From assembly GCA_010093485.1 (NCBI GenBank), contig MU001492.1:2899334-2963333 (forward strand): a stretch of DNA of 64,000 bases, in the 5' to 3' direction. The notes below the pieces were generated by a model that worked only from the letters and a program-made list of their open reading frames with translations, was not told the origin of the DNA and did no database searches. The position numbers and the translations under genes were made by a program. Source of the DNA: Karstenula rhodostoma CBS 690.94. Lineage: Eukaryota; Ascomycota; Dothideomycetes; Pleosporales; Didymosphaeriaceae. Positions 46,720 to 56,987 of the stretch are shown piece by piece; the first letter of the stretch is position 1, and the number at the start of each line of letters is the position of its first letter.

Positions 46720-47898
46720 ATGGCGCAGAATGGCCATGGCGTTCCCAATCCGTTCCCGCTCCGCGCAGAAGCAGAGAGAGAGAACGCGCGCAATGGCCTA
46801 TACGCAGAGGCAGCGGGTCCCCCGCTCAACCCTATGGGTGTAAGTATGCCATACGCTCCCCTCCCTAATCCCAACCCCTATTCTCCCGTGGCCCCCCAGC
46901 AGCAGAGAGTGCACAATGGACGTCTTGCGGTCCGCTTCAATGGAAGAGCCATTCCCCAGGACCAGTTCATGCAGCCGACCCCTCAGCCCGTCCACGGTGG
47001 ATCACCTGCGTTTCCGTTCGCACCTCAAGGCCAAACCAACCCCGGTGGATCTTCCGCATTTCCGTTCGCATCTCCTGGACAACACAACCCCGGTGGATCT
47101 CCTGGATTTACGTTCGCACCTCGAGGCCAAAACAACCCCGGTGGATCTCCTGCATTCCCATTCTCGCCCACAGGACATAATACGTACTCGGGACTGCAGG
47201 GAAATCCATACAGCCAAGGTCCAGGTTCACAATTCCCCACGGGAGGAAATTTCCCTTTCGGCGTGCCACCCATGGCCGGGACCCAGCGCACGCAGAGCGG
47301 ACTCCCAGGCACCTACGGACCCACACCAGCGAGCCACTTCCCCTCGATGTCCCCGCTCCAAAATGCTCTACCTCAGCAAGTACCATTCAACCAACCCACA
47401 TCCGCCTCATCCACCGCCCCGCCGCCTCGCCCCCAGTACCTCATCATTGGTCTCTTCGCGCTTCGCCTCACGCAGCACCTCATCATGTACCTCAACCCCT
47501 ACGCCGGCAGCGACACGGCCCTCCGTTGGCTCGATGCCGTCCTCCGGTCGTACGATACAAGGTATGCACTCGCCAAGCTCAAAGACCGCCGCTCGATCGA
47601 GGACTACGTGCGCGTGTATCCGGGCATTGTGCGCAGCATGATTAGGCAGCCGAAGTATCGGAGTGTGTTTATGGGTATGAATCCGAATCAGAACGTGGAG
47701 GGACGGGAGTTGAGCGATGGTACGTACACGAAGCATGGGGGTGAGTAGTGTGTAGGGTGCTAACGCGAGGCAGAGGAGCTGCAGGCGATGATCGACTTCG
47801 CGGACGCAGCGGGTGAGTGGGGCTCTGTCGTTTCGCTCCCTAGCAAATACGCGCAGCGCATGGAGCAGTTGGCCAACGCGAGGAGCATGGCGGAGTAA
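46720..47898 (+). CDS. Pro/Gly-rich repeat protein with conserved-looking C-terminus
   Basis: Two exons, 46720-47719 and 47774-47898 (374 residues). The first 230 residues are disordered, rich in Pro, Gly, Gln and Asn, with four 16-residue repeats of the form GGSPAFPFAPQGQTNP. The C-terminal 140 residues are ordered and helical: 'YLIIGLFALRLTQHLIMYLN', 'LRWLDAVLRSYDTRYALAKL' and 'YVRVYPGIVRSMIRQPKY'. No signal peptide. I do not recognise a family. The repeat/disorder plus helical domain layout would suit an RNA- or scaffold-associated protein, but that is only a guess. Confidence 0.7.
46996..47187 (+). repeat. 48 bp coding tandem repeat, 4 copies
   Basis: Units start at 46996, 47044, 47092 and 47140, each beginning GGTGGATC. 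They encode 16-residue repeats GGSxxFxFAPxGQxNP in the gene above. Confidence 0.88.
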
Positions 47899-48787
47899 GG
47901 CTCGACTTTGAGTTTCGGTGGAGATCTTGAGGATGCGGGTGGTAGTGGGGTATCAACTTGGATAGGCTTCTGGATCAACCAGATCGGCCATCGGTTAGTT
48001 TCTTGACCTGGCATTTGTCCAAGCGCTTGACATTACCTCCGACCTTGCCGATCTTTTGGTCGGGAGAGCAGACTACGTAGCTTCGTGGTTTGTAGCAGTT
48101 TACTACAGTTTCTAGCCTGGAGGCAAGGCAGGTTTCGGACAGGAAAGGTTCTATGAGCTATGCGGCGGAGCATGAGTCCTCGTCTGCGTATGGGAATTAG
48201 ACACCTTGTTCGGATATCTGAATAAACTTCGATCCTTTAAAACAATCATCAAACTGGATGAACTGCCCCAGGGTCCACTCATCACGTGCTCTCGTGTTCT
48301 CGCGTTTTCCAGGGTCCAATGTCAATGCATACCTCGTCTTACCGTTCGCTATCATTGCAAAAAGAAGAGCTGTACACTTCCAAAGCACTAGTCTCTTCGA
48401 ACCATGTATAGGGAAACCTACACTAGTCTCGATAGTCCAAAAATTTCCCATGCCCTCTTCTACACTTATAGCACACAAGATTCCCATGTATTCATGCGTC
48501 GATTAATGCAGCAGATGTTTTCAAAGCATCCTCCTGCAGCGAAATGGAGTGGCCGGGAATGTGCACAACCCTGGGGACGCGTTTAGGAGGATCGACCACG
48601 ACGCGTCAGCTACATATTTTAGCTTCGTGACCTGTACTTTTCCCCTATGCTACTACTTACACGCTCCCAACGTCACTTTGACAGCTGCAGGTTTCGAGCA
48701 TCGCACAATCCACTAGCTGTCTATTATACCGTTCTTTATTTTTTTCACAACAACAACCTGCTTGACTAAAGCCCCTACTCGGTCAAA
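47899..48787. other. intergenic
   Basis: No gene seen. The right end is the promoter of the next gene, with a TCACAACAACAACC leader-like sequence just before the start. Confidence 0.42.
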
Positions 48788-49813
48788 ATGTCACCCACAA
48801 CGTATTACGTGGTCCGCAACTGCGCTAGACCAAAGATCTTCAACGACGAGTTACAAATGCAGTCTTACCGACGCATGTATCCCGCTAGCTGCTACGCGCA
48901 TTTCCATGATATAGCAAAGGCGCAATATTGGCTGGAAACCGGCGCTGCAGAAGAAGGAAAACAAAGAAAACTCTACGCCGTCGCGAAAGCGCGGAAGGGA
49001 AAAACTTCAGGAATATACACCAGCTGGGCCGATGCGCAGCCGCACGTCCAGGGCCCGAACGGCTTCGTGCGCGGCACCAAATGCAAGGGCTGCGACACCC
49101 GCGAGCAGGCCGATGACTTCTGTCTGCGCAACAACAAGGAGGGATGGAGATCGAAGCACGACATACCGTTTTTCGAAAACAGCTTCGACGGCTTCAAGGA
49201 CTACGTGCCACCCCAAGTACCCGATTTCGACACCCAATTCAAGAGCCTGGAAGACGCGAACCCCCAGTGGGACGAGGACGAGAAGAGACGACAGAGGTCC
49301 GCCGCCCTAAGCAAGGCCCTGGTGACTGCCTTCGCCTTCACCACACCACCCAACCCCACCTCAGCCACCAGCGAAATCCCAACCACACCACCGCCCAAAC
49401 CCGACGCCGACTTCGCCTCCTTCACCGACGTCCAAAAACTAGCCTTCTACCAGTCCCTCTGCCGCTTCACATCGCACCCCCTGGCCGACTCCATCGACGC
49501 GTGCATCCACACGCTCAAAACCGAAGCCCCCTTCGTTAACATCTTCGACGTCATCGACGCGAGCCGCCAGAACCGCGCTCTCAGGTCCTCAGAGCTGTTC
49601 TCCGACTGGGCGACGTTCAAAGCCGCGAATGATCGACCGGGGAGGCGCATCGACCGCGCGTTTGCGAAGAACGACCCCGTCCTCGCGCCGTTCTTGCAGG
49701 ACTTTGCGATGGGGCCTGGGAGTCATGTGGTGAGGGGTTCGAGACGCGGGCATGGCGAGAGGTGGGCGCCGTATGGGAGGAGTGAAGAAGCGGCTAGAGC
49801 GCCGCGGGGTTGA
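48788..49813 (+). CDS. RNase H1 N-domain protein with unnamed C-terminal domain (paralog A)
   Basis: Single exon, 341 residues. Residues 62-112 (KLYAVAKARKGKTSGIYTSW, then GPNGFVRGTKCKGCDTREQA) match the RNase H1 N-terminal hybrid-binding domain, also called the viroplasmin-like domain: [LY]YAV..G..[GIY]..W...V.G......K.F.T..EA. Residues 5-51 (TTYYVVRNC...AKAQYWLE) may be a worn first copy of the same module. A Pro/Thr linker follows. Then comes a domain at about 218-307 that is shared with the gene at 50607, and an Arg/Gly-rich tail. No RNase H catalytic domain is present. RNA:DNA hybrid or dsRNA binding is a fair inference for the N-terminal module; the C-terminal domain is unknown to me. 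Confidence 0.75.
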   Translation: MSPTTYYVVRNCARPKIFNDELQMQSYRRMYPASCYAHFHDIAKAQYWLETGAAEEGKQRKLYAVAKARKGKTSGIYTSWADAQPHVQGPNGFVRGTKCKGCDTREQADDFCLRNNKEGWRSKHDIPFFENSFDGFKDYVPPQVPDFDTQFKSLEDANPQWDEDEKRRQRSAALSKALVTAFAFTTPPNPTSATSEIPTTPPPKPDADFASFTDVQKLAFYQSLCRFTSHPLADSIDACIHTLKTEAPFVNIFDVIDASRQNRALRSSELFSDWATFKAANDRPGRRIDRAFAKNDPVLAPFLQDFAMGPGSHVVRGSRRGHGERWAPYGRSEEAARAPRG

Positions 49814-50606
49814 GAGTCGCGTGATGCGTGTTCGTGTGCTATTCATCGTTCCTTCTTGTCTTCTTCATTCGCAACTACATCTTTCCGATGGGCGGGCTGG
49901 CTTTCCTCCACCTATTCTCAGATTCCCTGTTTATACTTCTTACATGTGGATTAACTGCATATATCAATACCCGAACGATGGATACGTTCTTCTTTCAAGC
50001 GGCGCGCTAACCGAAGCGCAACCTACTCCTTGTATCTGCAGTAGGCGTGCGGAGTAACGAGTACTCTTCTAGTTTATTGCAATTATTACTGTTGATTTGC
50101 GACATAATTCCGTCACGTGCACACGCGCTCGCGACTGATCTATTAGCAATGATCAGCTACCAGACACACGCATTTAGCACCACCTGTGGACGCATCTGAG
50201 ACTTGTGTATGTTATCCTTCGTCGACATACGCGTAAACATCACCACGGAAGTTCGTATCGCTGGATCGGCGAGCAACCGCTTAGTAATAGCATCGTTGCA
50301 CGCGTTCTTTCGTGTCGTAGCATTGACTGACGCGTCAACGCGCCACCATCAAATCCAGCCGCAAATACATCCAGGCTCGCGTCGACTGCAAGATTCTACG
50401 TGATTCTGATTGTGATCATTTTTTTACTCGACACACTCGATAACCCAATCTTATTGTCATTATTTCCATCCAGACGTAATCCTGAGTAGCTCTATCGCAT
50501 ATTACAAAGAGCACGCGTCTCGACTCCAGACGCGACTGAATCGCACGCCAGCTGCCAACGCGTTGAATATTCGGCTTCTTGGAATGTGTAGTCCACCAAC
50601 CCCGCA
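49814..50606. other. intergenic between the paralogous pair
   Basis: No gene seen. Upstream region of paralog B. Confidence 0.42.
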
Positions 50607-51737
50607 ATGTCCAGTTTCTTCGAAAGTCAAACCAATTTCGTACCCGATGCATCGCAATCATTCGGCAATGAGTTTGGGCGATGGGCCGCATCGCAGAACC
50701 TGGTAAAGGGAACCCCGCAATACCAGAAACAGGAGACTATTGCGGCGAGTCAGTGCATGCGTGACGAGTACTTCACCCCTCAAGGACGCGCGAAGTTAGA
50801 GCGCTTGAGGAGACAGCGTGAGTACGAGCGTCCCGAGGAGGAGCAGAAGAACGAGGCAGCCGATGAGGAGGGAAACGATGTTGCGCCGGAAGACGAGCTA
50901 CCGGAGCTCAAAGATGACGACGATGAGAGCGTGGTATCGCTGGATGTGGGGTTTTCGCAAGCATTCACGTCCGATCCTTATCTCGACCGAGGGACCAGCG
51001 AGGATGGCGAGGTATCGGAATACCCACTCGAGCCCGTAAAGGAGGAGGCTGGCCCGGACACCTGTTTTATCAAGGAGGAGACAAACCTGGACATCTGTGG
51101 TATCAAGGAGGAACCTCCCCTGACGAATGACTTTGATATCGAGTTGCTGCCGGTGGAAGACGACATCGACAACGAAAGCGTAGTTTCCATGGACCAAGGG
51201 TTGACACAAGCGTTTACCTCATTTACCGATTGCGGCGAGGACATGGACGTTCCCGATGATGAGCCCGAACTTCCGTCGCTAAGTGCGCTGCCTGAACGGG
51301 AGCAACTCCTCGGCTGGCAGGCGCTATGTCGCGAAACAGGAAGAACAGTCGGGAAGACCATCTGGGAGTGCCGCACTTCCCTTAAGAGGAAACCTTACAT
51401 CAACATCATCGACTACATCGACGCGGCCCGCATTGGTGCAAAGATCGAGCTGTTCGACGACTTTGCCCAGTTCAGTCACTACACGAGGACAACCCCGGGT
51501 AAACGTATCAACCTGAAATACGCCAAAGAAGACGAGCTATTAGCAGCCTTGCTACAAAAGTTGGATGGAGGCTCTGGGAGGTCCAAGGCGCGAGGACATG
51601 AAGGAAACTCCAGGCAACAGCATTCGGGCAAACGGGAGCCGTGGAGACGAAATGATTCGTATAGACCAGATGGGAGATTGCCTGGCCAACCCAGGAGGCA
51701 TGGCCGTTCCACGATGGCTCGAACCAATCCGTATTGA
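50607..51737 (+). CDS. acidic protein sharing the unnamed C-terminal domain (paralog B)
   Basis: Single exon, 376 residues. A basic N-terminal part is followed by an acidic central region with an internal duplication, ESVVSLDVGFSQAFTS (107-122) and ESVVSMDQGLTQAFTS (190-205). Between the two copies lie three Psi-K-E-E motifs (VKEE, IKEE, IKEE), which fit the SUMO-attachment consensus. Residues 235-320 align with paralog A: 'GWQALCR' to 'FYQSLCR', 'RKPYINIIDYIDAAR' to 'EAPFVNIFDVIDASR', 'TPGKRINLKYAKEDELLAAL' to 'RPGRRIDRAFAKNDPVLAPF'. The tail is Arg/Gly/Ser-rich as in A. No hybrid-binding module here. Probably nuclear by composition; function unknown. Confidence 0.75.
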   Translation: MSSFFESQTNFVPDASQSFGNEFGRWAASQNLVKGTPQYQKQETIAASQCMRDEYFTPQGRAKLERLRRQREYERPEEEQKNEAADEEGNDVAPEDELPELKDDDDESVVSLDVGFSQAFTSDPYLDRGTSEDGEVSEYPLEPVKEEAGPDTCFIKEETNLDICGIKEEPPLTNDFDIELLPVEDDIDNESVVSMDQGLTQAFTSFTDCGEDMDVPDDEPELPSLSALPEREQLLGWQALCRETGRTVGKTIWECRTSLKRKPYINIIDYIDAARIGAKIELFDDFAQFSHYTRTTPGKRINLKYAKEDELLAALLQKLDGGSGRSKARGHEGNSRQQHSGKREPWRRNDSYRPDGRLPGQPRRHGRSTMARTNPY

Positions 51738-52541
51738 CCGTGATCTCAGACATTGCTCCATCTTGTCCGCGGTTAAAGAAGCATAGGACGAACTGCGTAT
51801 GTACTCTGACCTGTACCGCAATGTCGGACCATGTGGGGCGTGTTGATAGGAGCACATTGTGCGACCTTTGGATTGCGCCGGTACACACGTTTGTTTGCGC
51901 GCAAGGCTCCATGCAACCATCGTTATTGTTACTATATTGGCATGAATTAATACTTATCAACTAGGCAATCGTCATCGTAGACTGCGACGTATCTTGATGT
52001 GCATCACGAAGTGCAGGGAGCAAGACATCTTATCGCTATCACATCTCAACACTGCTTACAGATCTACCCCACCTCACGTAGAGTGTTTACCTCGCAAGGT
52101 ACTCTCGCCCTTGGCACTGTTCCGCCGTCGCCGTAGGACGCGTCACTGTTTGCGGCCCCGCGTACAGCCCAAGGTTGGCTCAGCCCCTTCCTTCCGCACA
52201 CTAGCGTTACTCAAAACACAACCATGCAGCTTGGTTTCAGAGTCCAACACTATCCACTCAAACACCTCACAACAAAAGTAATCGCGACGGATGCGGGGCT
52301 ACTATTACACTCTCGCGCGAATCGCAGCGGTGCCAAGATGCAAGGCTAAATACAAGTATTTGGGTGTCACCAGGACCAAAATGCAGCAAAGCTTGCGAAC
52401 GTCGTTGCCTAAGGGAACGATTGCTTCTACTTCTACAGACGACGTCTACTAAACACGCATTATCCCTCACGTTGCGATACACTTGCACTTTGCGAATCGC
52501 AAGACCATCATAGAACATCCGAGACTCCCATCAATCTGACC
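51738..52541. other. intergenic
   Basis: No gene seen. Promoter of the small membrane protein at the right end. Confidence 0.42.
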
Positions 52542-53205
52542 ATGGCATCCACCATCCCCAACGAGCGCAAGCTGCGCCAGATCACCATCGTAACTCTCCT
52601 CCCCGCGTTTCCCCTCCTCGTAGCCGCGGGCGCAATGTCGCACCTGAGCGGATGGGGCTGGAATGCACACTTACACCCGACCGTCATCTACTTCGGCCTG
52701 ATCCCGACCTTCCTCTCAGCGATCACTTCAGTGATTGCACTCAAGACCAAGCACGATCCGCTGGCCCAGCGCGCTCCATGGGTCACGGCTCTGTGGGCAT
52801 TGAATGATCTCTTACTGGCGCTGGGGAACTTAGCCATCCTGATACCGGTGTGGGTTACCGAGCCGGCAGCCATGGGGCGCCACGGGGAGTGGGTGATGCT
52901 GGAGACGTATGCGACGGTGTTCCTGATATCGAACATGTAAGCGCCTTTCATTACCGTGGAAGTTGTAAGCTGACATCGCTAGGTGCATCCACGCCTATCT
53001 CGCCTTCTACCAGTTCATGTCGCTGTCCACTTTTATATCCCAGGCCGAGTGTCCGCACTGCCATGGCAAGCTCGGCACTCATGTGGAGGCTGTTGGCAAG
53101 GAGCGCAAAGGATACAGCCTTCTCCGCGCGGAAAACTATCTGGATGAGCATGACGCCGAGGCCAGCACCGGTCCCATCAGGCTGTCCGCAGACTCTGAAG
53201 CCTAG
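52542..53205 (+). CDS. small multi-pass membrane protein
   Basis: Two exons, 52542-52936 and 52983-53205 (205 residues). The start has GACC before ATG. Four hydrophobic segments are visible: 'ITIVTLLPAFPLLVAAGAM', 'VIYFGLIPTFLSAITSVIAL', 'ALWALNDLLLALGNLAILIP' and, across the intron, 'YATVFLISNM' with 'CIHAYLAFYQFMSL'. A short cytosolic or lumenal tail contains C-x2-C (AECPHCHGKLG), which could bind metal. I do not recognise the family. Alternation of short loops and helices argues for a real integral membrane protein. Confidence 0.7.
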
Positions 53206-53939
53206 ATGTATCCCAAGGTCCCACAAACAAAGTGAATGTGGGCTATGGAACAGAAGCTATTGGTGGGAGTTTCGAGGCTGGACTGCGAACAAGGGGATTA
53301 TTGGGTGAATGTAGAACGGACTGGGCGCTAGATAACTAGGCATCTCATAGGGACGTGAAGTTGTAGTTGGGGACTTGGGAAAGAGTCATTGGATACGATG
53401 GACAATGCGTCGTTCATTTGGATGTTTTGGACGAATTTCCTTCAACGCTCACTTTCATATCAAATTGTGTCAGCACGATGGCATCTCAGTTGTAACCTGG
53501 AATAGCATACACCTTGGAAGGAAAACTTACAAGTCACCATGAAGATGAACTTTCACCGGCCTCGAGGAGGCCTCATCATACACGTGGACACCCCTGTAGA
53601 ACGACTGCCACAAGTCAAAGTTGGGTGATTTATAAGAGCTAGCCAGAGTGTGAGATGTTTTCATGATGATACGTTCACGGTGGATCAAAAGTGAATATAG
53701 TGGAGTGAATATGCTCGCATTGAAATGGATCAGTGGAAAAGTAACCCGGCCTTAACTCAACGACCCGCAAAAGTGCCCAGAAGTTAACCGCCGAGAACTT
53801 GGTATCCTTGTAGTGATCGGCGCTCTGGAAGTTTAATTTCTCTTGGTATGTTCTTATGCCCGTGTCACTAGCTACCCTGGGGTAACACGCTGTACTCGGA
53901 GTTTTGGTGGTAGCTAATTGACAGAAGAAGATTCGAGGC
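53206..53939. other. convergent 3' intergenic region
   Basis: Between the membrane protein (+) and RING protein (-). No gene seen. Confidence 0.42.
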
Positions 53940-54989
53940 TTATGAGGAAATGGAAAGCAAAAGATTCCAGTCACGCGTACGGAGCAGAAGGTTGGTAATC
54001 CACTGTATGCGCTCGCTGTTCGACCTCCAGTACAGGCATGGATCCAGTGAGCTGATCGGTCCAGCGTATCCGTCATCACTGTAGTCTAGCACGCGGTTAT
54101 ACTCAGCAGCATGAGCTGCACTGAGGCTGCCGCTGTACAGCTCCCACTGCGCGTCCAACATCAGACATTCACCGTGCGCAACAAGTGCTACAGAGGCCAA
54201 GGTACTAAGACCCATCACTGTGCGCTTATAGACCAGACACGCACAGATGACGAGGCGATGCAGGGCTGGCACCGTGATGTAGTTGGAACGCGGGAAGCCG
54301 TTCGCCTGCCAGCGCTCGAAGATTAGATCAATAACTAGGTCCCACTCGGAAGTTTCATTATAGAATGGTCTCATGGCGGAAGCCACCTGTACCGCGACGA
54401 TGCTGAGTGTTGAAATGTCTCCACGGATGGCTTGGTGCGCGTCGGCATAATCTGCAGTGGCGACATTGACCTGGTCACGCCTCTGCAGCACACCAAGATT
54501 GATAGCGACGGGTTCGTAATCTGGGTTCTGCTTAATCATGTCGTGGACGATGTCGTCGACCAGAGCTAGCGACAACGAATCGGTGCCTTCAGCTGCAATG
54601 CGACGAAGAGCTGATCGGCCGGCATTCTGGAATCTAGTGCCTTCGAGGCCGTACAGAGTTTGGACCCATGTGCGAGCATGGATGTAAGGTACATCTACGC
54701 CGGTGGCATCGAAAAGCCGTGTACGGCAGTAGGGGCAGGTGCCCTCGTGCTGCGCCCCATCAATGCGTGCACTGATTTGGTCGACCAGCTGGCTCCTGAA
54801 CCACGACACGATGCATTGTCGATGGAATGTGTGATTGCAAGGGACAGACACGGCGTCCTTGTCATTTTCGTAGTCCTCCAGACAGATTGGACAACAAGCG
54901 TCGTTAGGCTTCGGCGTCGAGCGGAGGTTGTCTTCGTAGAAAGTTGAAAGGGAAGGGAGAGCGCGTTGGGGTGTAGTGTTAGTTGACAT
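53940..54989 (-). CDS. RING-finger protein, probable E3 ubiquitin ligase
   Basis: Single exon on the minus strand, 349 residues, start MSTNTTPQRAL. A RING-H2 domain lies at residues 32-95: C-C-P-I-C ... PCNHTFHRQCIVSWF ... CPYCRTRLF, with an unusually long stretch of about 28 residues between the sixth and seventh ligands. The remaining 250 residues have no known domain; they contain several hydrophobic helices in the second half. RING proteins recruit E2 enzymes, and a partner cannot be named. The 3' end was checked only for frame continuity; a late intron is possible. Confidence 0.75.
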   Translation of the reverse strand: MSTNTTPQRALPSLSTFYEDNLRSTPKPNDACCPICLEDYENDKDAVSVPCNHTFHRQCIVSWFRSQLVDQISARIDGAQHEGTCPYCRTRLFDATGVDVPYIHARTWVQTLYGLEGTRFQNAGRSALRRIAAEGTDSLSLALVDDIVHDMIKQNPDYEPVAINLGVLQRRDQVNVATADYADAHQAIRGDISTLSIVAVQVASAMRPFYNETSEWDLVIDLIFERWQANGFPRSNYITVPALHRLVICACLVYKRTVMGLSTLASVALVAHGECLMLDAQWELYSGSLSAAHAAEYNRVLDYSDDGYAGPISSLDPCLYWRSNSERIQWITNLLLRTRDWNLLLSISS

Positions 54990-55343
54990 CCTCGTAGATT
55001 CTGTAGTGATTCGAATCGGTGAGCTTGGTTGAACAGTTGTATACTAGGAATGGGAGCATTTTATACAGAAAAGATGCTGCGATTTAGGATGTTGGTTACA
55101 TTGTGCACCAAGCCTCAAAGCCGCATTGAGTGATAATAACAGAACGACTCTGAGACACAATGTCTTCTATCGCTTCTTCACCCGTACGACGTGCACCAAT
55201 CAAGTCCAGTGAAAAGGCTGAGTGAATGCCCGCGTTGATGACTCAAGTGGGTTCTACGTACATACCCTACGAGTGCAGTCATATAATTCGAGGCCAATGT
55301 CTGCTAGACTACCTCGACAAGCGAGACAACTACTGTGACATCT
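54990..55343. other. RING gene promoter and pseudogene 3' side
   Basis: No additional gene seen. Confidence 0.4.
55060..55065 (-). promoter_or_regulatory. TATA box of the RING gene
   Basis: TATAAA on the minus strand, 71 bases before the start codon. Confidence 0.45.
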
Positions 55344-55741
55344 TCAAGCAGGGCTTGCTGGCCCTCGAGTTTCACTCTCACCGTGCACAGCAATCATGCG
55401 ATCCATTCTCTTCACCTCGGCCAGATTCCTGCGCTCTTCTGCAACTTCGTTAATGTTTAACCACTGCATGCCGGCGGTGAATGGAAGCGCAAGGCAAGTT
55501 TTCACTAGTGCGAGCACAAATGTTCCCTTCAACGACTCGGCGTAGGCTTCGCGTAGTTGGCGGAGCACCGGAGGGCTTTGTGCGATGGCTGCGATGCCAC
55601 CAGCACCAGCGTTGATTATATATTTTGGGGCCACTGCGCTGGTGTATTTTGGAACGTTGAAATGGAGGTCATTGAGAAGAAGGGTTTGGCCGATGGACAC
55701 GGCGACTGCTCCTCCCAGTTGCCAGAAGACGATCGCGATAG
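55344..55741 (-). pseudogene. C-terminal remnant of an MFS multidrug transporter
   Basis: The minus-strand frame reads 'AIAIVFWQLGGAVAVSIGQT', then 'VPKYTSAVAPKYIINAGAGG', 'LREAYAESLKGTFVLALVKT' and a last helix. This is the well-known end of 14-helix DHA2-type drug/proton antiporters (helix 13, loop, helix 14). Upstream, after a possible acceptor at 55742-55745, a faint 'SIGGQNILRSFRTL' resembles the preceding helix, but stops close all frames and no N-terminal 400 residues exist in the window. So this is a truncated, decayed copy. The last residues (RGPASPA) end at a normal stop. It would not make a working transporter. Confidence 0.7.
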
Positions 55742-56987
55742 CTGCATACTATTAGCGGGACAATATCATGCCTTGTCAGTATATTCAATACAGACCATTA
55801 CCCACTGCCTACAACGCAGTGTACGGAAGCTTCTGAGGATATTCTGACCACCTATAGAGCTCGGCAAGATACTACAAGCGATCAGATATTCCGTTTAGCA
55901 TTATTACCAAGTTAACATAGGTATGCCATAGTGTTCAGATCATCTACAGCCTATCTAATGAAGAGATTTTGGTCTTTATAGTATTTTCAAGTGTTCAATC
56001 CGATCAGTGTACGACCAAACGCTTGCACGTGATCATCTACCTATAATAAGAAGATCAATCCATTCGCAATGGTATGCTTCACTCAGACAGCATTCGATCC
56101 TTGAATTAACTCGAGCCGACGTACGACCGCACATTAGCGTATTTGGACACCAGTTTTTCTTTTTCTGGCTATTTCTCGCATGATTCTCCCGTGTCAGCCC
56201 CTGCACCGGACGTTAGCGGAGACACTGAAAGCTTAATAAATTCCGCTGCCCCGGACACGGACTAGTGCGCAATGTTAGGCCCAGAATAGCACAGAACAAG
56301 AGTTGTGGAAGACTGCGACAAGGCTTGCTGTTACGTAGAGGAGGCGTTTCTTGGGCTCGAGCCTAGGACGACCGAAATCGTGGGGGCGGCGTACCACGTA
56401 ATACGTGCCGACCGCGCTTGGAGACCCCCCCTGCTCTAAGCCTTTCCCCTCCACCATCGTCATCGCAACATCTCAACAACCTCTGCACGTTCGTGCACCT
56501 GTTCCTGAATCCGCAATAGCGCAATCCCATGGGGCTAGAACTGACTGGCCCCAATCTTGATGATGCTTACTCCCCAAGGAAGTCCGCTTGAACGTGGCTT
56601 AATGGAGCCTCGGCGTTCGACAAGATTGCGGTGTTTCGCGTGACTAATCTTGAGTAACGAACAGTCCTCTGACAAGACTGGTTGAATTCGCGTTGCAAAG
56701 CGAAGGAATTCCAAGTGCCGTTTCGCTTGGCGATCAGCTACCGTTGATCAGACGGCAGTACTAGAATAGGCCAGAAATAGTTTTGGGGTGGGGAACACGA
56801 GGCTGAAGACTCTGATATAAAGGCTGAGGTAAGGTTGAAAGCTGAACATTACAGACACCCGATTCCAAGATTTGATTGTTCAGCCTCATAGCCTTTGCTT
56901 CTTCGCTCTTTCTCCCATTGTACTGCGTACACACACCTCCAAAGACACTCCTTCAAATTCACCAACTTTTACTACCCAGTTATCAAA
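55742..56987. other. intergenic, chitosanase promoter region
   Basis: May hold further decayed pieces of the MFS gene at its left end. Otherwise no gene. The chitosanase promoter lies on the right. Confidence 0.42.
56816..56823 (+). promoter_or_regulatory. TATA box of the chitosanase gene
   Basis: TATAAAGG, 172 bases before the ATG at 56988, implying a leader of roughly 140 bases. Confidence 0.5.
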
